Source: an uncultured Clostridia bacterium (lineage in GTDB: Bacteria; Bacillota; Clostridia; Christensenellales; UBA1242). Taken from it: a DNA stretch of 29,842 nucleotides. The stretch lies in the NCBI GenBank assembly GCA_937907645.1, contig CALCWV010000004.1:1-29842 (forward strand), in the 5' to 3' direction. The stretch's first letter is position 1. The number at the start of each line of letters is the position of its first letter. Under the pieces are notes generated by a model. That model ran no database searches and was not told where the DNA came from. It was given only the letters and a program-made list of their open reading frames with translations. The translations under genes and the position numbers were made by a program. Below, one piece after another: positions 1 through 9,177 of this stretch.

Positions 1-103
1 ATCATATAAATCAAAAACTTGTATATATTTTAAAAATAATATAAAAATAACTCAAATTATGTTGGTGTTGGGTTATTTTTTTCTAGTGAGTTTTTTGAAG
101 AGC

Positions 104-191
104 TCAAATGCTGGACTCTTGAAATTGATAAAATTTTTACATAAAAATATTCCTGCGTGTTCAAATGGTGGACATACGAGATTGATAAAAT
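104..191. repeat. Imperfect 31-bp direct repeat upstream of uvrB
   Basis: Two 31-bp segments, 104-134 and 161-191, match at 25 of 31 positions; both begin TCAAATG, share TGGAC and end ATTGATAAAAT. They lie in the AT-rich gene-free stretch 1-283 at the window edge. They may be operator-like repeats or debris of a repeat array whose other half lies outside the window. I see no gene in 1-283. Confidence 0.5.
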
Positions 192-265
192 AAAACCACA
201 AAATAATTTTTCTCTATTTTGTTAGGAAAGTTTTGCGAGTTTCTTTGAAAATGATAGCAAAACCC

Positions 266-294
266 TTTATTTATTTATAAAATGTGTATATAAT
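266..294 (+). promoter_or_regulatory. uvrB promoter, probably leaderless transcript
   Basis: A consensus -10 TATAAT sits at 289-294 with a weak -35 (TTTATT, 266-271) 17 bp upstream. The -10 ends only 7 nt before the ATG at 302, so the expected transcription start falls at or next to the start codon. There is no Shine-Dalgarno sequence before either 302 or the alternative ATG at 284, which itself lies upstream of the -10. Confidence 0.6.
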
Positions 295-301
295 AGATAG
301 T

Positions 302-2263
302 ATGGAGAAGAAGAACTTTCAGCTAAATTCAAAATTCATACCTTCTAGGGATCAACAAAACGCGATTAACAGTTTAACCGCGGGTTTAAACGATGGCATA
401 AAAAATCAAGTTCTTCTTGGCGTTACTGGAAGCGGAAAAACTTTCACTATGGCAAATATTATTGCTAATCAAAATCGTCCGACTCTAGTTATCGCACACA
501 ACAAGACTTTGGCAGCTCAACTTTGCAATGAGTTAAGAGAGTTCTTCCCTAATAACAGAGTCGAATATTTTGTTTCATATTATGATTACTATCAGCCGGA
601 AGCATACATAGTTTCAACGGATACATATATCGAAAAAGACATGTCAATCAATGACGAAATTGAGAAACTTCGAAACGCAGCGACTGCTTCCCTCTTTGAA
701 CGTAGTGACACAATTATTGTCGCGTCCGTGTCATGTATTTATGGCCTAGGCGATCCAGAGGAATACAATGGTCTTCAAGTAAATGTTCGTGAAGGCGATG
801 AAGTAAACAGAAATTCAATCATGCGCCGCCTTATAGAAATTCAGTACACGCGAAGCGATTTAGATTTTAAACGTAGTACTTTCCGTGTTAGAGGTGACTC
901 ACTTGACGTCTTCCCTGCAAATAGCAGTGAGATTGCTGTTCGAATTGAATTTTTTGGTGACGAGATTGAGTCTATTTATCAATTCAATCATTTGACAGGA
1001 GAAAAACTTGCAGAGCTTAAAGCTTACACTTTCTTCCCTGCTACTCACTATGCAATATCTCGTCCGCGCTTACTTAATGCAATCAAACAAATCGAAAAGG
1101 ACGAACAATACGAAGTTAAGAGATTTCAGCAAAACGAAAAATTTATCGAAGCTCAAAGATTGAAAGAAAGAGTGAATTATGACGTAGAAATGATGAAAGA
1201 AGTTGGATATTGCAGCGGGATTGAAAACTATTCCCGCTACTTTGACGGAAGGCAGCCTGGCGAAGCGCCATATACTCTTTTGGACTATTTCCCAAAGGGC
1301 TTTTTGACGCTTATTGACGAAAGTCATATGACCATTCCTCAAATTCGTGCGATGTATAATGGAGACCGTGCAAGAAAGGATGTTTTAATTCAATATGGAT
1401 TCCGACTTCAATCTGCATACGACAATAGACCTCTAAACTTTGAAGAGTTTAAAGAAAAAGTTGGGCAAACTATCTTTGTTTCTGCTACACCTGGGAAATA
1501 TGAACTTGAAGTATCTGGAAAAGTTACAGAACAGCTCATTCGCCCAACAGGACTTTTAGATCCTTCAATTGAAGTAATTAAAACTCAGGGGCAAGTTCAA
1601 GTTTTGCTTGAAAAAATTAAGGAAACAATTGAAAAAAACGCAAGAGTGCTTGTGACTACATTAACTAAGAAAATGGCAGAGGATCTAACTGTTTATCTTT
1701 CCGAGCACGGAGTTAAAGCGAGATATCTTCACTCTGATATCGACACAATGGATAGAATTGATCTTCTAAATGATTTAAGAAGCGGAGAGTTTGATGTTCT
1801 TGTCGGAATCAATCTTCTTAGAGAGGGACTTGATCTTCCAGAAGTAATGCTTGTTGCAATTTTGGATGCCGACAAAGAAGGATTCCTTCGAAGCGAAGGT
1901 GCTTTGATTCAAACAATCGGACGTGCAGCACGTAACAGCGAAGGTCATGTAATCATGTTCGCCGATAGAATCACTGATGCGATGAGGCATGCGATTGATG
2001 AAACAAACAGACGTAGAAAGATCCAAGATGAATACAACAAAGAACACGGAATCATCCCAAAAACAATTATTAAAGAAGTTAAAAATACAATCGAAATAAC
2101 TAAGAAAGCGAGAAATAATCTTTCAAAAGTCGATGCAGCGAAGGAAATTGAGCGTCTCAAAGGTCTCATGAAAGTGGCTTCAGCAAACCTTGATTTCGAG
2201 CTCGCAATTGAATATCGCGAAGAAATTAGTAAACTAAAAAAGAGGTTACAAAATGGAAAGTGA
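302..2263 (+). CDS. uvrB: UvrABC system protein B (DNA damage-verifying helicase)
   Basis: UvrB is the central cytosolic component of nucleotide excision repair. It is loaded by UvrA, verifies damage by inserting a beta-hairpin into the duplex, and recruits UvrC. The 653-aa product has Walker A GVTGSGKT at residues 40-47, the tyrosine-rich beta-hairpin (YYDYYQPEAY), superfamily 2 helicase motifs including the late QTIGRAARN, and a C-terminal UVR domain (LDFELAIEYREEISKL) that pairs with the one in UvrC. Length matches the family (about 660 aa). I chose the ATG at 302 because MEKKNFQL aligns with other UvrB N-termini and the ATG at 284 would lie upstream of the -10. The stop overlaps the uvrA start by 11 nt, so the two are probably translationally coupled. 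No LexA box was recognised. Confidence 0.97.
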   Translation: MEKKNFQLNSKFIPSRDQQNAINSLTAGLNDGIKNQVLLGVTGSGKTFTMANIIANQNRPTLVIAHNKTLAAQLCNELREFFPNNRVEYFVSYYDYYQPEAYIVSTDTYIEKDMSINDEIEKLRNAATASLFERSDTIIVASVSCIYGLGDPEEYNGLQVNVREGDEVNRNSIMRRLIEIQYTRSDLDFKRSTFRVRGDSLDVFPANSSEIAVRIEFFGDEIESIYQFNHLTGEKLAELKAYTFFPATHYAISRPRLLNAIKQIEKDEQYEVKRFQQNEKFIEAQRLKERVNYDVEMMKEVGYCSGIENYSRYFDGRQPGEAPYTLLDYFPKGFLTLIDESHMTIPQIRAMYNGDRARKDVLIQYGFRLQSAYDNRPLNFEEFKEKVGQTIFVSATPGKYELEVSGKVTEQLIRPTGLLDPSIEVIKTQGQVQVLLEKIKETIEKNARVLVTTLTKKMAEDLTVYLSEHGVKARYLHSDIDTMDRIDLLNDLRSGEFDVLVGINLLREGLDLPEVMLVAILDADKEGFLRSEGALIQTIGRAARNSEGHVIMFADRITDAMRHAIDETNRRRKIQDEYNKEHGIIPKTIIKEVKNTIEITKKARNNLSKVDAAKEIERLKGLMKVASANLDFELAIEYREEISKLKKRLQNGK

Positions 2264-5099
2264 TAAAATTATTATTAAAGGAGCACGCGAAAACAACCTA
2301 AAGAATGTGAATCTAGAGCTTCCTAGAAACAAGCTCATTGTTTTCACGGGCGTGAGTGGAAGCGGAAAAAGTACACTTGCATTTGATACAATTTTTGCAG
2401 AGGGTCAAAGAAGATATATGGACTCTCTTTCTTCCTATGCACGTCAATTCCTTGGACAAAGTTCAAAACCAGATGTTGACAGCATCGAAGGACTCTCCCC
2501 TGCAATTTCTATTGACCAGAAATCGACCAATCACAATCCACGTTCAACAGTTGGAACAATAACAGAGATTTATGACTACATGCGTCTTCTATATGCAAAG
2601 ATTGGAAAGCCTTTCTGTCCTCACTGCCACAAAGAAATTTCCACACAGACTGTTGACCAGATTATAGACAGACTCATGGAAACTCCTTTGGGCTCAAAGA
2701 TTATGATAACAGCTCCAATTGTGTCTGGAAAGAAAGGAACGCATGCAGATATCCTTTCTGCTCTATCGAAAAAGGGCTATTCAAGAGTCATTATTGACGG
2801 CAAAATTCATAGACTCGACGAAGAAATTCAGTTGGAAAAAAATCTTCGCCACTCTATATCTGTCATCATTGACAGAATTACTATGAAAGAAGACAGCAAA
2901 GAAAGGCTGTCAGATAGCGTTGAGCAAGGGCTAAAACTTAGCCAAGGAATTTTGAATGTTTACTATGACAACAATCGTCATGAGAAATTTTCAACAAGAC
3001 ACTCTTGCCCTACTTGTGGCTACTCACTCGATGAAATAACTCCTAGACTGTTCAGTTTCAACAGCCCTTTTGGGGCTTGTCCAAACTGCCTTGGGCTGGG
3101 ATATACAATGGATATCGACGAAGACATTATTTTAAAGAATAAACATCTTTCAATTAAAGGCGGAGCTTTCAAAGCATTGGGCTGGACATATAACTTTGGC
3201 GGAATGACAAAGGGATATTTCGATGCGATAGCTAAGAAATATGGCATCGATCTAGACACTCCAATAGAGAAACTTCCTCGTGAAAAGCTCAATATTTTCC
3301 TCTATGGGACAGGCAATGAAGTGTTAGATTTAAGCTATAAAGGTTCAAACGGAGGCGTAAAAACTTTAAGCGCACCATTTGAGGGAATTATAAACAATCT
3401 TAAACGCCGTTTCAAAGAGACTGAGAGCGAGTTCATGAGAAATGAGATTCAAAGACTTATGAAGAATCAAAAATGTAATCTTTGCCACGGAAAGAGATTA
3501 AAAGAGACCGCTTTGTCCGTTAAAGTGGTTGGACTTGACATCGCCGAAATGTGCGAGATGTCCGTTGAAAAGCTATTAAGCTTGTTCAAAAATCTTAATA
3601 TTAGCGATTATGATAAGAAAGTTTCAGGGTCAATTTTGAGAGAAATTATCTCTCGTCTATCCTTCCTTAAAGATGTCGGGCTTTCATATTTAACCCTTTC
3701 ACGTGAGGCGTCAACGCTAAGCGGAGGAGAGGCGCAAAGAATTAGACTTGCGACGCAAATTGGGAGCGGGCTTACAGGCGTTTTATACATCCTCGACGAG
3801 CCAAGTATTGGGCTTCATCAAGTAGACAATGAAAAACTACTCAACACTCTCTTCTCACTTAGAAATCTTGGAAATACACTTATTATCGTTGAACACGACG
3901 AGGAGACAATCCTATATGCAGACTATGTCGTTGACGTCGGAATTTATGCCGGTGAGCATGGCGGAGAAATTGTCGCAACTGGCACGCCTCAGGATATTAT
4001 GAATTGTCCTAAATCGATAACAGGAAGATTCCTTTCTGGAAGGGAAAAAATTGAAATTCCTTCTAAGAGAAGAAAGCCTACAGAGTTTTTAAAAATCTCA
4101 GGTTGCGAGGAAAACAATCTTAAGAAAATTGACGTAAAATTCCCAGTCGGATGCTTTACTTGTGTTACAGGTGTCAGCGGAAGCGGAAAAAGTTCACTTG
4201 TTTCAAGAACGCTTTATCCGACTCTTGCAAACTATCTAAATGGCACTTCGCACGAAGAGGGAAAACATGGAAAAGTACAAGGGCTTGGGCTCTTCGACAA
4301 GGTTATTAATATCGACCAATCCCCTATCGGAAGAACGCCACGAAGCAATCCAGCAACATACACGGGAGTATTCACTCCTATTCGTGAACTTTTTGCATCA
4401 ACACAGGCGGCTAAAGTTAAGGGATTTAACGCATCAAGATTTAGCTTCAACGTTCCGGGCGGACGCTGCGAACGTTGCGAAGGCGACGGAATCAAACGAA
4501 TTGAAATGTATTTCTTGCCAGATATTGAAGTTCCTTGCGAAGTATGCAATGGGAAGAGATATAATCAAGAGACACTTTCTGTGACATATAAAGGAAAAAA
4601 TATCAGCGAAGTTTTGGATATGACCGTTGAAAATGCTCTCAAATTCTTCGAGAACATCCCTTCAATTCGAACGAAACTTCAAGCGCTCTATGATGTCGGT
4701 CTTGGATATATCAAACTTGGACAATCTTCAACAACGCTAAGCGGAGGGGAAGCACAGAGAGTTAAACTCGCGACCGAGCTTGCAAAACGTAGCACAGGCA
4801 AGACGCTATATATCCTCGATGAGCCAACAACTGGTCTTCACATGTATGATGTTAAAAAGCTTATTACAATTCTGCAAAAGTTTGTTGAAAAAGGAAACTC
4901 AGTTGTTGTGATTGAGCACAACCTTGACGTTATCAAAGTTGCCGACTACATCATTGACCTTGGGCCTGAAGGTGGTGACGGAGGTGGGCAAATTGTCGCA
5001 CAAGGCACTCCTGAAAAAGTTGCTAAATGCGAATCAAGTTACACAGGTATTTATTTAAAAAAGATTTTATCAAAGGAAAGAGATGAACGAAAAAATTAG
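2253..5099 (+). CDS. uvrA: UvrABC system protein A (damage-sensing ABC ATPase)
   Basis: UvrA dimers scan DNA for bulky lesions and hand the site to UvrB. The 948-aa protein has the normal two-ABC-module layout: an N-terminal Walker A GVSGSGKST near residue 33 and a second GVSGSGKSS in the C-terminal half, each paired with an LSGGEAQR signature and an ILDEP Walker B. Zinc-binding CxxC pairs are present (CPHCHK, CPTCGY with CPNCLG, CNLCHGK, and CERCEG with CEVCNGK). The start overlaps uvrB and has a GAGG ribosome-binding site. The end overlaps uvrC by 17 nt, giving a tight uvrB-uvrA-uvrC operon. Many Bacillota have uvrBA adjacent; the addition of uvrC here makes the whole excinuclease one transcription unit. 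Nothing is truncated. Confidence 0.97.
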   Translation: MESDKIIIKGARENNLKNVNLELPRNKLIVFTGVSGSGKSTLAFDTIFAEGQRRYMDSLSSYARQFLGQSSKPDVDSIEGLSPAISIDQKSTNHNPRSTVGTITEIYDYMRLLYAKIGKPFCPHCHKEISTQTVDQIIDRLMETPLGSKIMITAPIVSGKKGTHADILSALSKKGYSRVIIDGKIHRLDEEIQLEKNLRHSISVIIDRITMKEDSKERLSDSVEQGLKLSQGILNVYYDNNRHEKFSTRHSCPTCGYSLDEITPRLFSFNSPFGACPNCLGLGYTMDIDEDIILKNKHLSIKGGAFKALGWTYNFGGMTKGYFDAIAKKYGIDLDTPIEKLPREKLNIFLYGTGNEVLDLSYKGSNGGVKTLSAPFEGIINNLKRRFKETESEFMRNEIQRLMKNQKCNLCHGKRLKETALSVKVVGLDIAEMCEMSVEKLLSLFKNLNISDYDKKVSGSILREIISRLSFLKDVGLSYLTLSREASTLSGGEAQRIRLATQIGSGLTGVLYILDEPSIGLHQVDNEKLLNTLFSLRNLGNTLIIVEHDEETILYADYVVDVGIYAGEHGGEIVATGTPQDIMNCPKSITGRFLSGREKIEIPSKRRKPTEFLKISGCEENNLKKIDVKFPVGCFTCVTGVSGSGKSSLVSRTLYPTLANYLNGTSHEEGKHGKVQGLGLFDKVINIDQSPIGRTPRSNPATYTGVFTPIRELFASTQAAKVKGFNASRFSFNVPGGRCERCEGDGIKRIEMYFLPDIEVPCEVCNGKRYNQETLSVTYKGKNISEVLDMTVENALKFFENIPSIRTKLQALYDVGLGYIKLGQSSTTLSGGEAQRVKLATELAKRSTGKTLYILDEPTTGLHMYDVKKLITILQKFVEKGNSVVVIEHNLDVIKVADYIIDLGPEGGDGGGQIVAQGTPEKVAKCESSYTGIYLKKILSKERDERKN

Positions 5100-6729
5100 G
5101 CAAAAAGTAAAAGACCTCCCCCGCTCAAGCGGCGTTTACATCATGAAAAACAATAAGGGAGAAATAATCTATGTGGGAAAAGCAAAAGTTCTTAAAAATC
5201 GCGTTTCCCAGTATTTTCAAAACTCTCAAAAGCAGATTAAAGTTCAAACAATGGTCGATAATATAGCAGATTTTGAATATATTATCACTCCGTCTGAGCT
5301 TGATGCTTTTATTCTCGAAAACACCCTAATCAAAAAACATCAGCCTTTCTTTAATATCCTTTTAAAGGACGGAAAACAATATCCATATATAAAAGTAAAT
5401 CCCCATGATGCCTATCCAAAATTCTCAGTTGTGAGAAAAGTCAAGCGTGACGGGGCAAAATACTTTGGACCATATTTTGGAAGACTCAACGCCTATGAGC
5501 TTTTAGAGACAATCCGCTCAGCATTTCCACTTCGAAACTGCAACAAATCTTTCTTAGTGAAGAAGAAAGATCGTCCGTGTCTAAACTACTCGCTTGGACT
5601 TTGCAGTGCGCCCTGCTGCGGACTTATCTCACAGGAGGACTACAAAATCCTTGTTGGGAAAGCTATGCAATTCCTAAATGGAAATGAAAAGGAAATTAAA
5701 GAAATATTAAAGGAAAAAATGGAAAAGGCAAGCGAGAGCGAAAACTTTGAGCTTGCTATAACTCTTCGTGACAGGATCTCTATGATCAACGAGCTTGCGA
5801 ACAAAACTATCGTCGATCTTGCAAAGAATGAAGAAATTGACATATTCTGCGTTGAAAGTGACGGAAACTTTGCTGCTCTCAATACTACAATAATTAGAAC
5901 AGGCAAAATTCTTTCCAGTCAGAACACGAATTTTACAGACGGACTTCCTTCTCTTGAGGAAAGTCTTGCATCATATATCCTTCAATACTATTCAAATAAG
6001 CTTGTTCCAAAGACAATTTTAACAAATATTCCACTGGATTTTGAGCTTGTTTCTAATGCTCTTTCTATGTTAAAGGGGGCTAACGTTGAAGTCGTTATTC
6101 CTCAAAAAGGAATTAAGAAAAAGCTTGTTGATATGTCACTTAAAAATGCAAACAACACTCTGCAAAAAGAAATTTCAAAGGGCGGAGATGAAATTTTCAT
6201 TGAAATGGTGAAAGATCTAAAGTTCGCACTTGGCCTTAAAAAACTTCCAAACAGAATGGAGTGTTACGATATCTCTCACATTTCTGGAACAAACAAAGTA
6301 GGATCAATGGTTGTATTCTCGTTTGGGAAACCACTTAAGAGTGACTACAGAAAGTTTAAAATCAAAACAATTGAGGGAAACGACGACTTTGCGTGCCTTC
6401 AAGAAGTTTTAAGAAGACGAAACACTGAATTTGACAAACAAAAAGACTTGTCTTTCAAGAAAGAGCCTGACCTTCTTGTCATTGACGGAGGAAAAGGGCA
6501 ACTTTCATCAGTTGTAGAAGAGCTTGAAAATACATCTTTTAAAGATGTTCCAATCATCTCACTTGCAAAGCGATTTGAAGAGGTCTATGTTCCACATTCA
6601 AAAACTCCAATTCGTCTTCCGGAGGACTCTCTGTCCCTTCGTCTTTTGCAAAACATCCGAGATGAAGCCCATAGATTTGCAATAACTTTCCACCGCTCCC
6701 TCAGAAGCAAAACAATGATAGAAAAATAA
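5083..6729 (+). CDS. uvrC: UvrABC system protein C (excinuclease nuclease subunit), short form
   Basis: UvrC makes the two incisions flanking a lesion held by UvrB. The N-terminal GIY-YIG nuclease (GVYIM and YVGKA, residues about 14-92) makes the 3' cut. Four cysteines around residues 165-190 (including CLNYSLGLCSAPC) match the reported Fe-S ligands of UvrC. A UVR domain follows near 205-240, then the RNase H-like 5' nuclease with CYDISH, IDGGKGQ and DEAHRFA. At 548 aa it is shorter than typical UvrC (about 600 aa): the reading frame stops right after FHRSLRSKTMIEK, where the tandem helix-hairpin-helix domain normally begins. Terminator-like hairpins follow at once and the DNA after the stop shows no HhH coding remnant, so this looks like a true C-terminal loss. 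The start has an AAAGGAA ribosome-binding site inside uvrA. Confidence 0.95.
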   Translation: MNEKIRQKVKDLPRSSGVYIMKNNKGEIIYVGKAKVLKNRVSQYFQNSQKQIKVQTMVDNIADFEYIITPSELDAFILENTLIKKHQPFFNILLKDGKQYPYIKVNPHDAYPKFSVVRKVKRDGAKYFGPYFGRLNAYELLETIRSAFPLRNCNKSFLVKKKDRPCLNYSLGLCSAPCCGLISQEDYKILVGKAMQFLNGNEKEIKEILKEKMEKASESENFELAITLRDRISMINELANKTIVDLAKNEEIDIFCVESDGNFAALNTTIIRTGKILSSQNTNFTDGLPSLEESLASYILQYYSNKLVPKTILTNIPLDFELVSNALSMLKGANVEVVIPQKGIKKKLVDMSLKNANNTLQKEISKGGDEIFIEMVKDLKFALGLKKLPNRMECYDISHISGTNKVGSMVVFSFGKPLKSDYRKFKIKTIEGNDDFACLQEVLRRRNTEFDKQKDLSFKKEPDLLVIDGGKGQLSSVVEELENTSFKDVPIISLAKRFEEVYVPHSKTPIRLPEDSLSLRLLQNIRDEAHRFAITFHRSLRSKTMIEK

Positions 6730-6734
6730 AAATC

Positions 6735-6751
6735 CACCAGACTATCTGGTG
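6735..6751 (+). other. Hairpin just after uvrC stop
   Basis: A 7-bp stem CACCAGA/TCTGGTG with a 3-nt loop begins 5 nt after the uvrC stop. It lacks a T-tract, so it is more likely a 3'-end stabilising hairpin than a terminator on its own. Confidence 0.5.
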
Positions 6752-6808
6752 TTTGTATGTTACAAAAAAGGAAAATCGATAAGATTTCCCTGATACATGC
6801 TCTCCAAG

Positions 6809-6831
6809 AAAAGACCAATGAGGTCTTTTTT
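6809..6831. terminator. Bidirectional intrinsic terminator between uvrC and the M14 peptidase
   Basis: Stem AAAAGACC/GGTCTTTT with a 5-nt loop and a run of T on the + strand ends the uvrBAC transcript. The flanking A-run gives a T-tract on the - strand, and the stem abuts the stop codon of the convergent peptidase gene at 6830, so the site can serve both operons. Confidence 0.8.
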
Positions 6832-7663
6832 AATTTGATATAAGTTTTAAAACTTCTATTGGCACATCTTTGTTAGTTTGAAAAATGTAATCCAAATATC
6901 TCTCTGTTATCGGATGATTTAGTAGGTCACTTCCAAGTTCAATAGTCATTGACGGAATATCATATTTTAGTGCGATGTAGTCCGATAGTCCGCCTGTGCT
7001 ATTAACACTTTTTATTGGCAGATATCCGTTGAGTGAGGAAATAAATTTTACTATTTTTTCTTCTTTTTTAAGTTGCTCCTTGCTCTTTTCAAAACCATAA
7101 TAGATAACTTCTCCCTTGGAATGAAAAGCAATATTTAAATCAATCTTTGTTTCCTTTAAAAAATTAATTACATTTATATTTTCAATCTCTGAGTTTGGAT
7201 AGTATCCTATAAAATTCTCGCGTCCAAGTCTTCTTCGATTACTCTTTCCCTCTCCCCATTTCGCATCAAAATTTACATTTAAGTCCACTGCGTTTCCATT
7301 TGCTTTCCAAAGGCTAAAATTTTCGCTTCCGTTTACATCTATTAAAAATCTTCTAAGCTTTTCGTCAGCTATAAAATCTGTACTTTCTAAAACAAGTCTT
7401 ACTCCGTCAGGATTTATGAGAGGAAGGATATATATTCCTCCACTTAAATCTCTATTGCTTAGATATTCAATTTCTTTAATTAAAAACAAGGATGAGATAT
7501 ATTCTCTTGCGTGTATGCCTCCAGAAAGAAAAATCTGCTTTTCGCTATATTCTCCAACATGGAAAACATATATTTCTTCTCCAAATAAACTCTTGCCAAT
7601 TAATTTAAAATCTACTTTATTTTTTAAGTCTTTTATTTTATTTATTAATTCACTATATTGCAT
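6830..7663 (-). CDS. M14-family zinc carboxypeptidase, cytosolic
   Basis: This 277-aa protein carries the M14 catalytic set: zinc ligands HAREY (H51, E54) and H181 in IAFHSKGE, and the general base E242 in TIELGSD. Supporting motifs are NPDG (84-87) and VDLNVNFDAKWG, the position of the usual N-R substrate-binding segment. There is no signal peptide or membrane segment, so it probably acts in the cytosol. Related short M14 enzymes in Bacillota include gamma-D-glutamyl-diamino-acid peptidases that process muropeptides, but the substrate cannot be set from sequence. The ATG has no Shine-Dalgarno; a TATAAA-like sequence lies very close upstream, so a leaderless or nearly leaderless start is possible. 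It is a single gene downstream of tilS, separated from it by a terminator. Confidence 0.85.
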   Translation of the reverse strand: MQYSELINKIKDLKNKVDFKLIGKSLFGEEIYVFHVGEYSEKQIFLSGGIHAREYISSLFLIKEIEYLSNRDLSGGIYILPLINPDGVRLVLESTDFIADEKLRRFLIDVNGSENFSLWKANGNAVDLNVNFDAKWGEGKSNRRRLGRENFIGYYPNSEIENINVINFLKETKIDLNIAFHSKGEVIYYGFEKSKEQLKKEEKIVKFISSLNGYLPIKSVNSTGGLSDYIALKYDIPSMTIELGSDLLNHPITERYLDYIFQTNKDVPIEVLKLISN

Positions 7664-7737
7664 ATATTTTTATATGCAAATTAAATATTTTTTGCATTAT
7701 TTTTTATTTATAATTCTTTTTTAAATTATTTTTAATT

Positions 7738-7764
7738 AAAAAAAACCGCTATATGCGCGGTTTT
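7738..7764 (-). terminator. tilS terminator
   Basis: On the - strand the stem AAAACCGC/GCGGTTTT with a 7-nt loop is followed by a run of eight T. It begins 14 bases past the tilS stop. Confidence 0.85.
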
Positions 7765-7777
7765 ATATATTATTAAA

Positions 7778-9112
7778 TTATTTATTGAATTTAATATTTA
7801 TTGATGCAATTTTGCTATTTTCATCAATTTTTACTTTATCTGAAATTTCAATTCCGCCAATAACAAGAATTTCATTTCCAGAAGCTAAAACAGGGATATA
7901 ATCTCTAATTCTTTGAGGGATTTTCTTATCGATAAAATAGCTCTTTAATTTCTTTGTCCCGCCCCCAAACTTTGTAAACACATCGCCGTCTTCTCTATAT
8001 CTCCAAATTGCATCAGCTGGCACTTTGTCGATATCAATAAACAAGAAGTTTGGCTTGCTTTCATAGGTTTTAACTTTCTTTGTTATAATTTTCCCGATGT
8101 TTTCAAGCTCAATTTCTCCAATTCCAAATGGAACTCTGAGCTCTGGTCTATTTTTTAACTTGTTAACAAGTGTGAGATAGTTATATTCTCTAACAGCAAC
8201 TACTTCGAAAGGAAGTTGCACTCTACTTCCGTTTTCTCCGTTCTTAGCGAGATCTGTTATAATTTCAATATGTTTTTTCTCGAAATCCTTCTGTATTCCA
8301 ACTTTTTTGAAAATTTTAATTAATAATCTATTTAAAACAGATGTTGGATATGTAAAATATGTAAGAGGAATTTTTGCAATTTCATCGTCATAAATAACGT
8401 CACTGTCTTGCACATAGTTATTTATGAAATCATCGTCTTCGCTCACTGTTCTTCCAAAAGAAACAATTCCTGATTCAGCACCCGGCCAGCGCTCACAAAC
8501 TTGAGGAAGTATAACATTTCTGAGGAAATTTCTGTTGTATCCGTTGTCAAAATTTGAGTTGTCTTGCACATAATCAATGTTGTTATCAAGCACATAGTTC
8601 ATAATTTCTTTTTTTGATACATTTAGCATAGGACGAATGTAAATTCCGTCCCTTATAGGTTCCATTCCTCTTGCTCCGGCAATTCCTGAGCCTCTAAAAA
8701 TATGCATGAGAATTGTTTCAGCTTGGTCACTTTCGTGATGTGCAAGAGCGATCTTATCAACTACTCCCCTTTGGATTAGTGATTTAAAGATGTCATATCT
8801 TCCCTCACGTGCAGCTGTTTCAATGCTTTCATTCTTTTCTTTTGCTATTTTTGGTGAGTTGATCTTGAATTTATATGCTCTAACGCCAAGTTCACGGCAT
8901 TTTGTCATCACAAATTCTTCCTCATCCCTGCTCTCTTCTCTAATTCCGTGATTAATGTGAATTGCAACTACTTCAAAGTCCAATTCTTCCTGTACACCTG
9001 CAAGATAATGCAACAAAGCCATGGAATCACTTCCACCGCTCACTCCAACTCCGATTACTTCGCCCGGATTAATTAATTTTTTCTCTTTAATAAACTCTTT
9101 TATCTTTTCCAT
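7778..9112 (-). CDS. tilS: tRNA(Ile)-lysidine synthase
   Basis: TilS ligates lysine to C34 of the CAU-anticodon tRNA(Ile), converting it from Met to Ile identity and AUG to AUA reading; it is essential in most bacteria. The 444-aa product has the N-type ATP-pyrophosphatase P-loop SGGSDS at residues 25-30, the HHESDQAETILMHIFRGSG region typical of the family, and an RNFLRN segment that precedes the C-terminal tRNA-binding domains. Length fits the longer TilS class. The frame can be opened at a TTG at 9127, but that codon precedes the -10 hexamer, so the ATG at 9112 is the likely start. No Shine-Dalgarno precedes it; the -10 ends 6 nt upstream, which points to a leaderless mRNA. It is close to oriC, as in Bacillus, but here on the leftward arm beside a hydrolase. 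Confidence 0.95.
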   Translation of the reverse strand: MEKIKEFIKEKKLINPGEVIGVGVSGGSDSMALLHYLAGVQEELDFEVVAIHINHGIREESRDEEEFVMTKCRELGVRAYKFKINSPKIAKEKNESIETAAREGRYDIFKSLIQRGVVDKIALAHHESDQAETILMHIFRGSGIAGARGMEPIRDGIYIRPMLNVSKKEIMNYVLDNNIDYVQDNSNFDNGYNRNFLRNVILPQVCERWPGAESGIVSFGRTVSEDDDFINNYVQDSDVIYDDEIAKIPLTYFTYPTSVLNRLLIKIFKKVGIQKDFEKKHIEIITDLAKNGENGSRVQLPFEVVAVREYNYLTLVNKLKNRPELRVPFGIGEIELENIGKIITKKVKTYESKPNFLFIDIDKVPADAIWRYREDGDVFTKFGGGTKKLKSYFIDKKIPQRIRDYIPVLASGNEILVIGGIEISDKVKIDENSKIASINIKFNK

Positions 9113-9118
9113 AATTTT

Positions 9119-9148
9119 ATTATACAACTATTTTCTTAAGTTTTGCAA
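9119..9148 (-). promoter_or_regulatory. tilS promoter, leaderless geometry
   Basis: On the - strand, TTGCAA (9148-9143), an 18-bp spacer and a perfect TATAAT (9124-9119) are followed after 6 nt by the ATG at 9112. The predicted transcription start coincides with the start codon. Confidence 0.75.
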
Positions 9149-9177
9149 TAGCAAACATTAAATTTTTGTACTTTCTC

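Noticed and set aside
284..301. Upstream ATG that would extend UvrB by six residues
   Set aside because: It lies upstream of the -10 hexamer, has no ribosome-binding site and the extra residues do not fit the family N-terminus.
3694..3709. TTTCACGTGA resembling the core of a parS site
   Set aside because: It is inside uvrA at a conserved coding position and matches only about 11 of 16 parS bases; the flanks are not palindromic.
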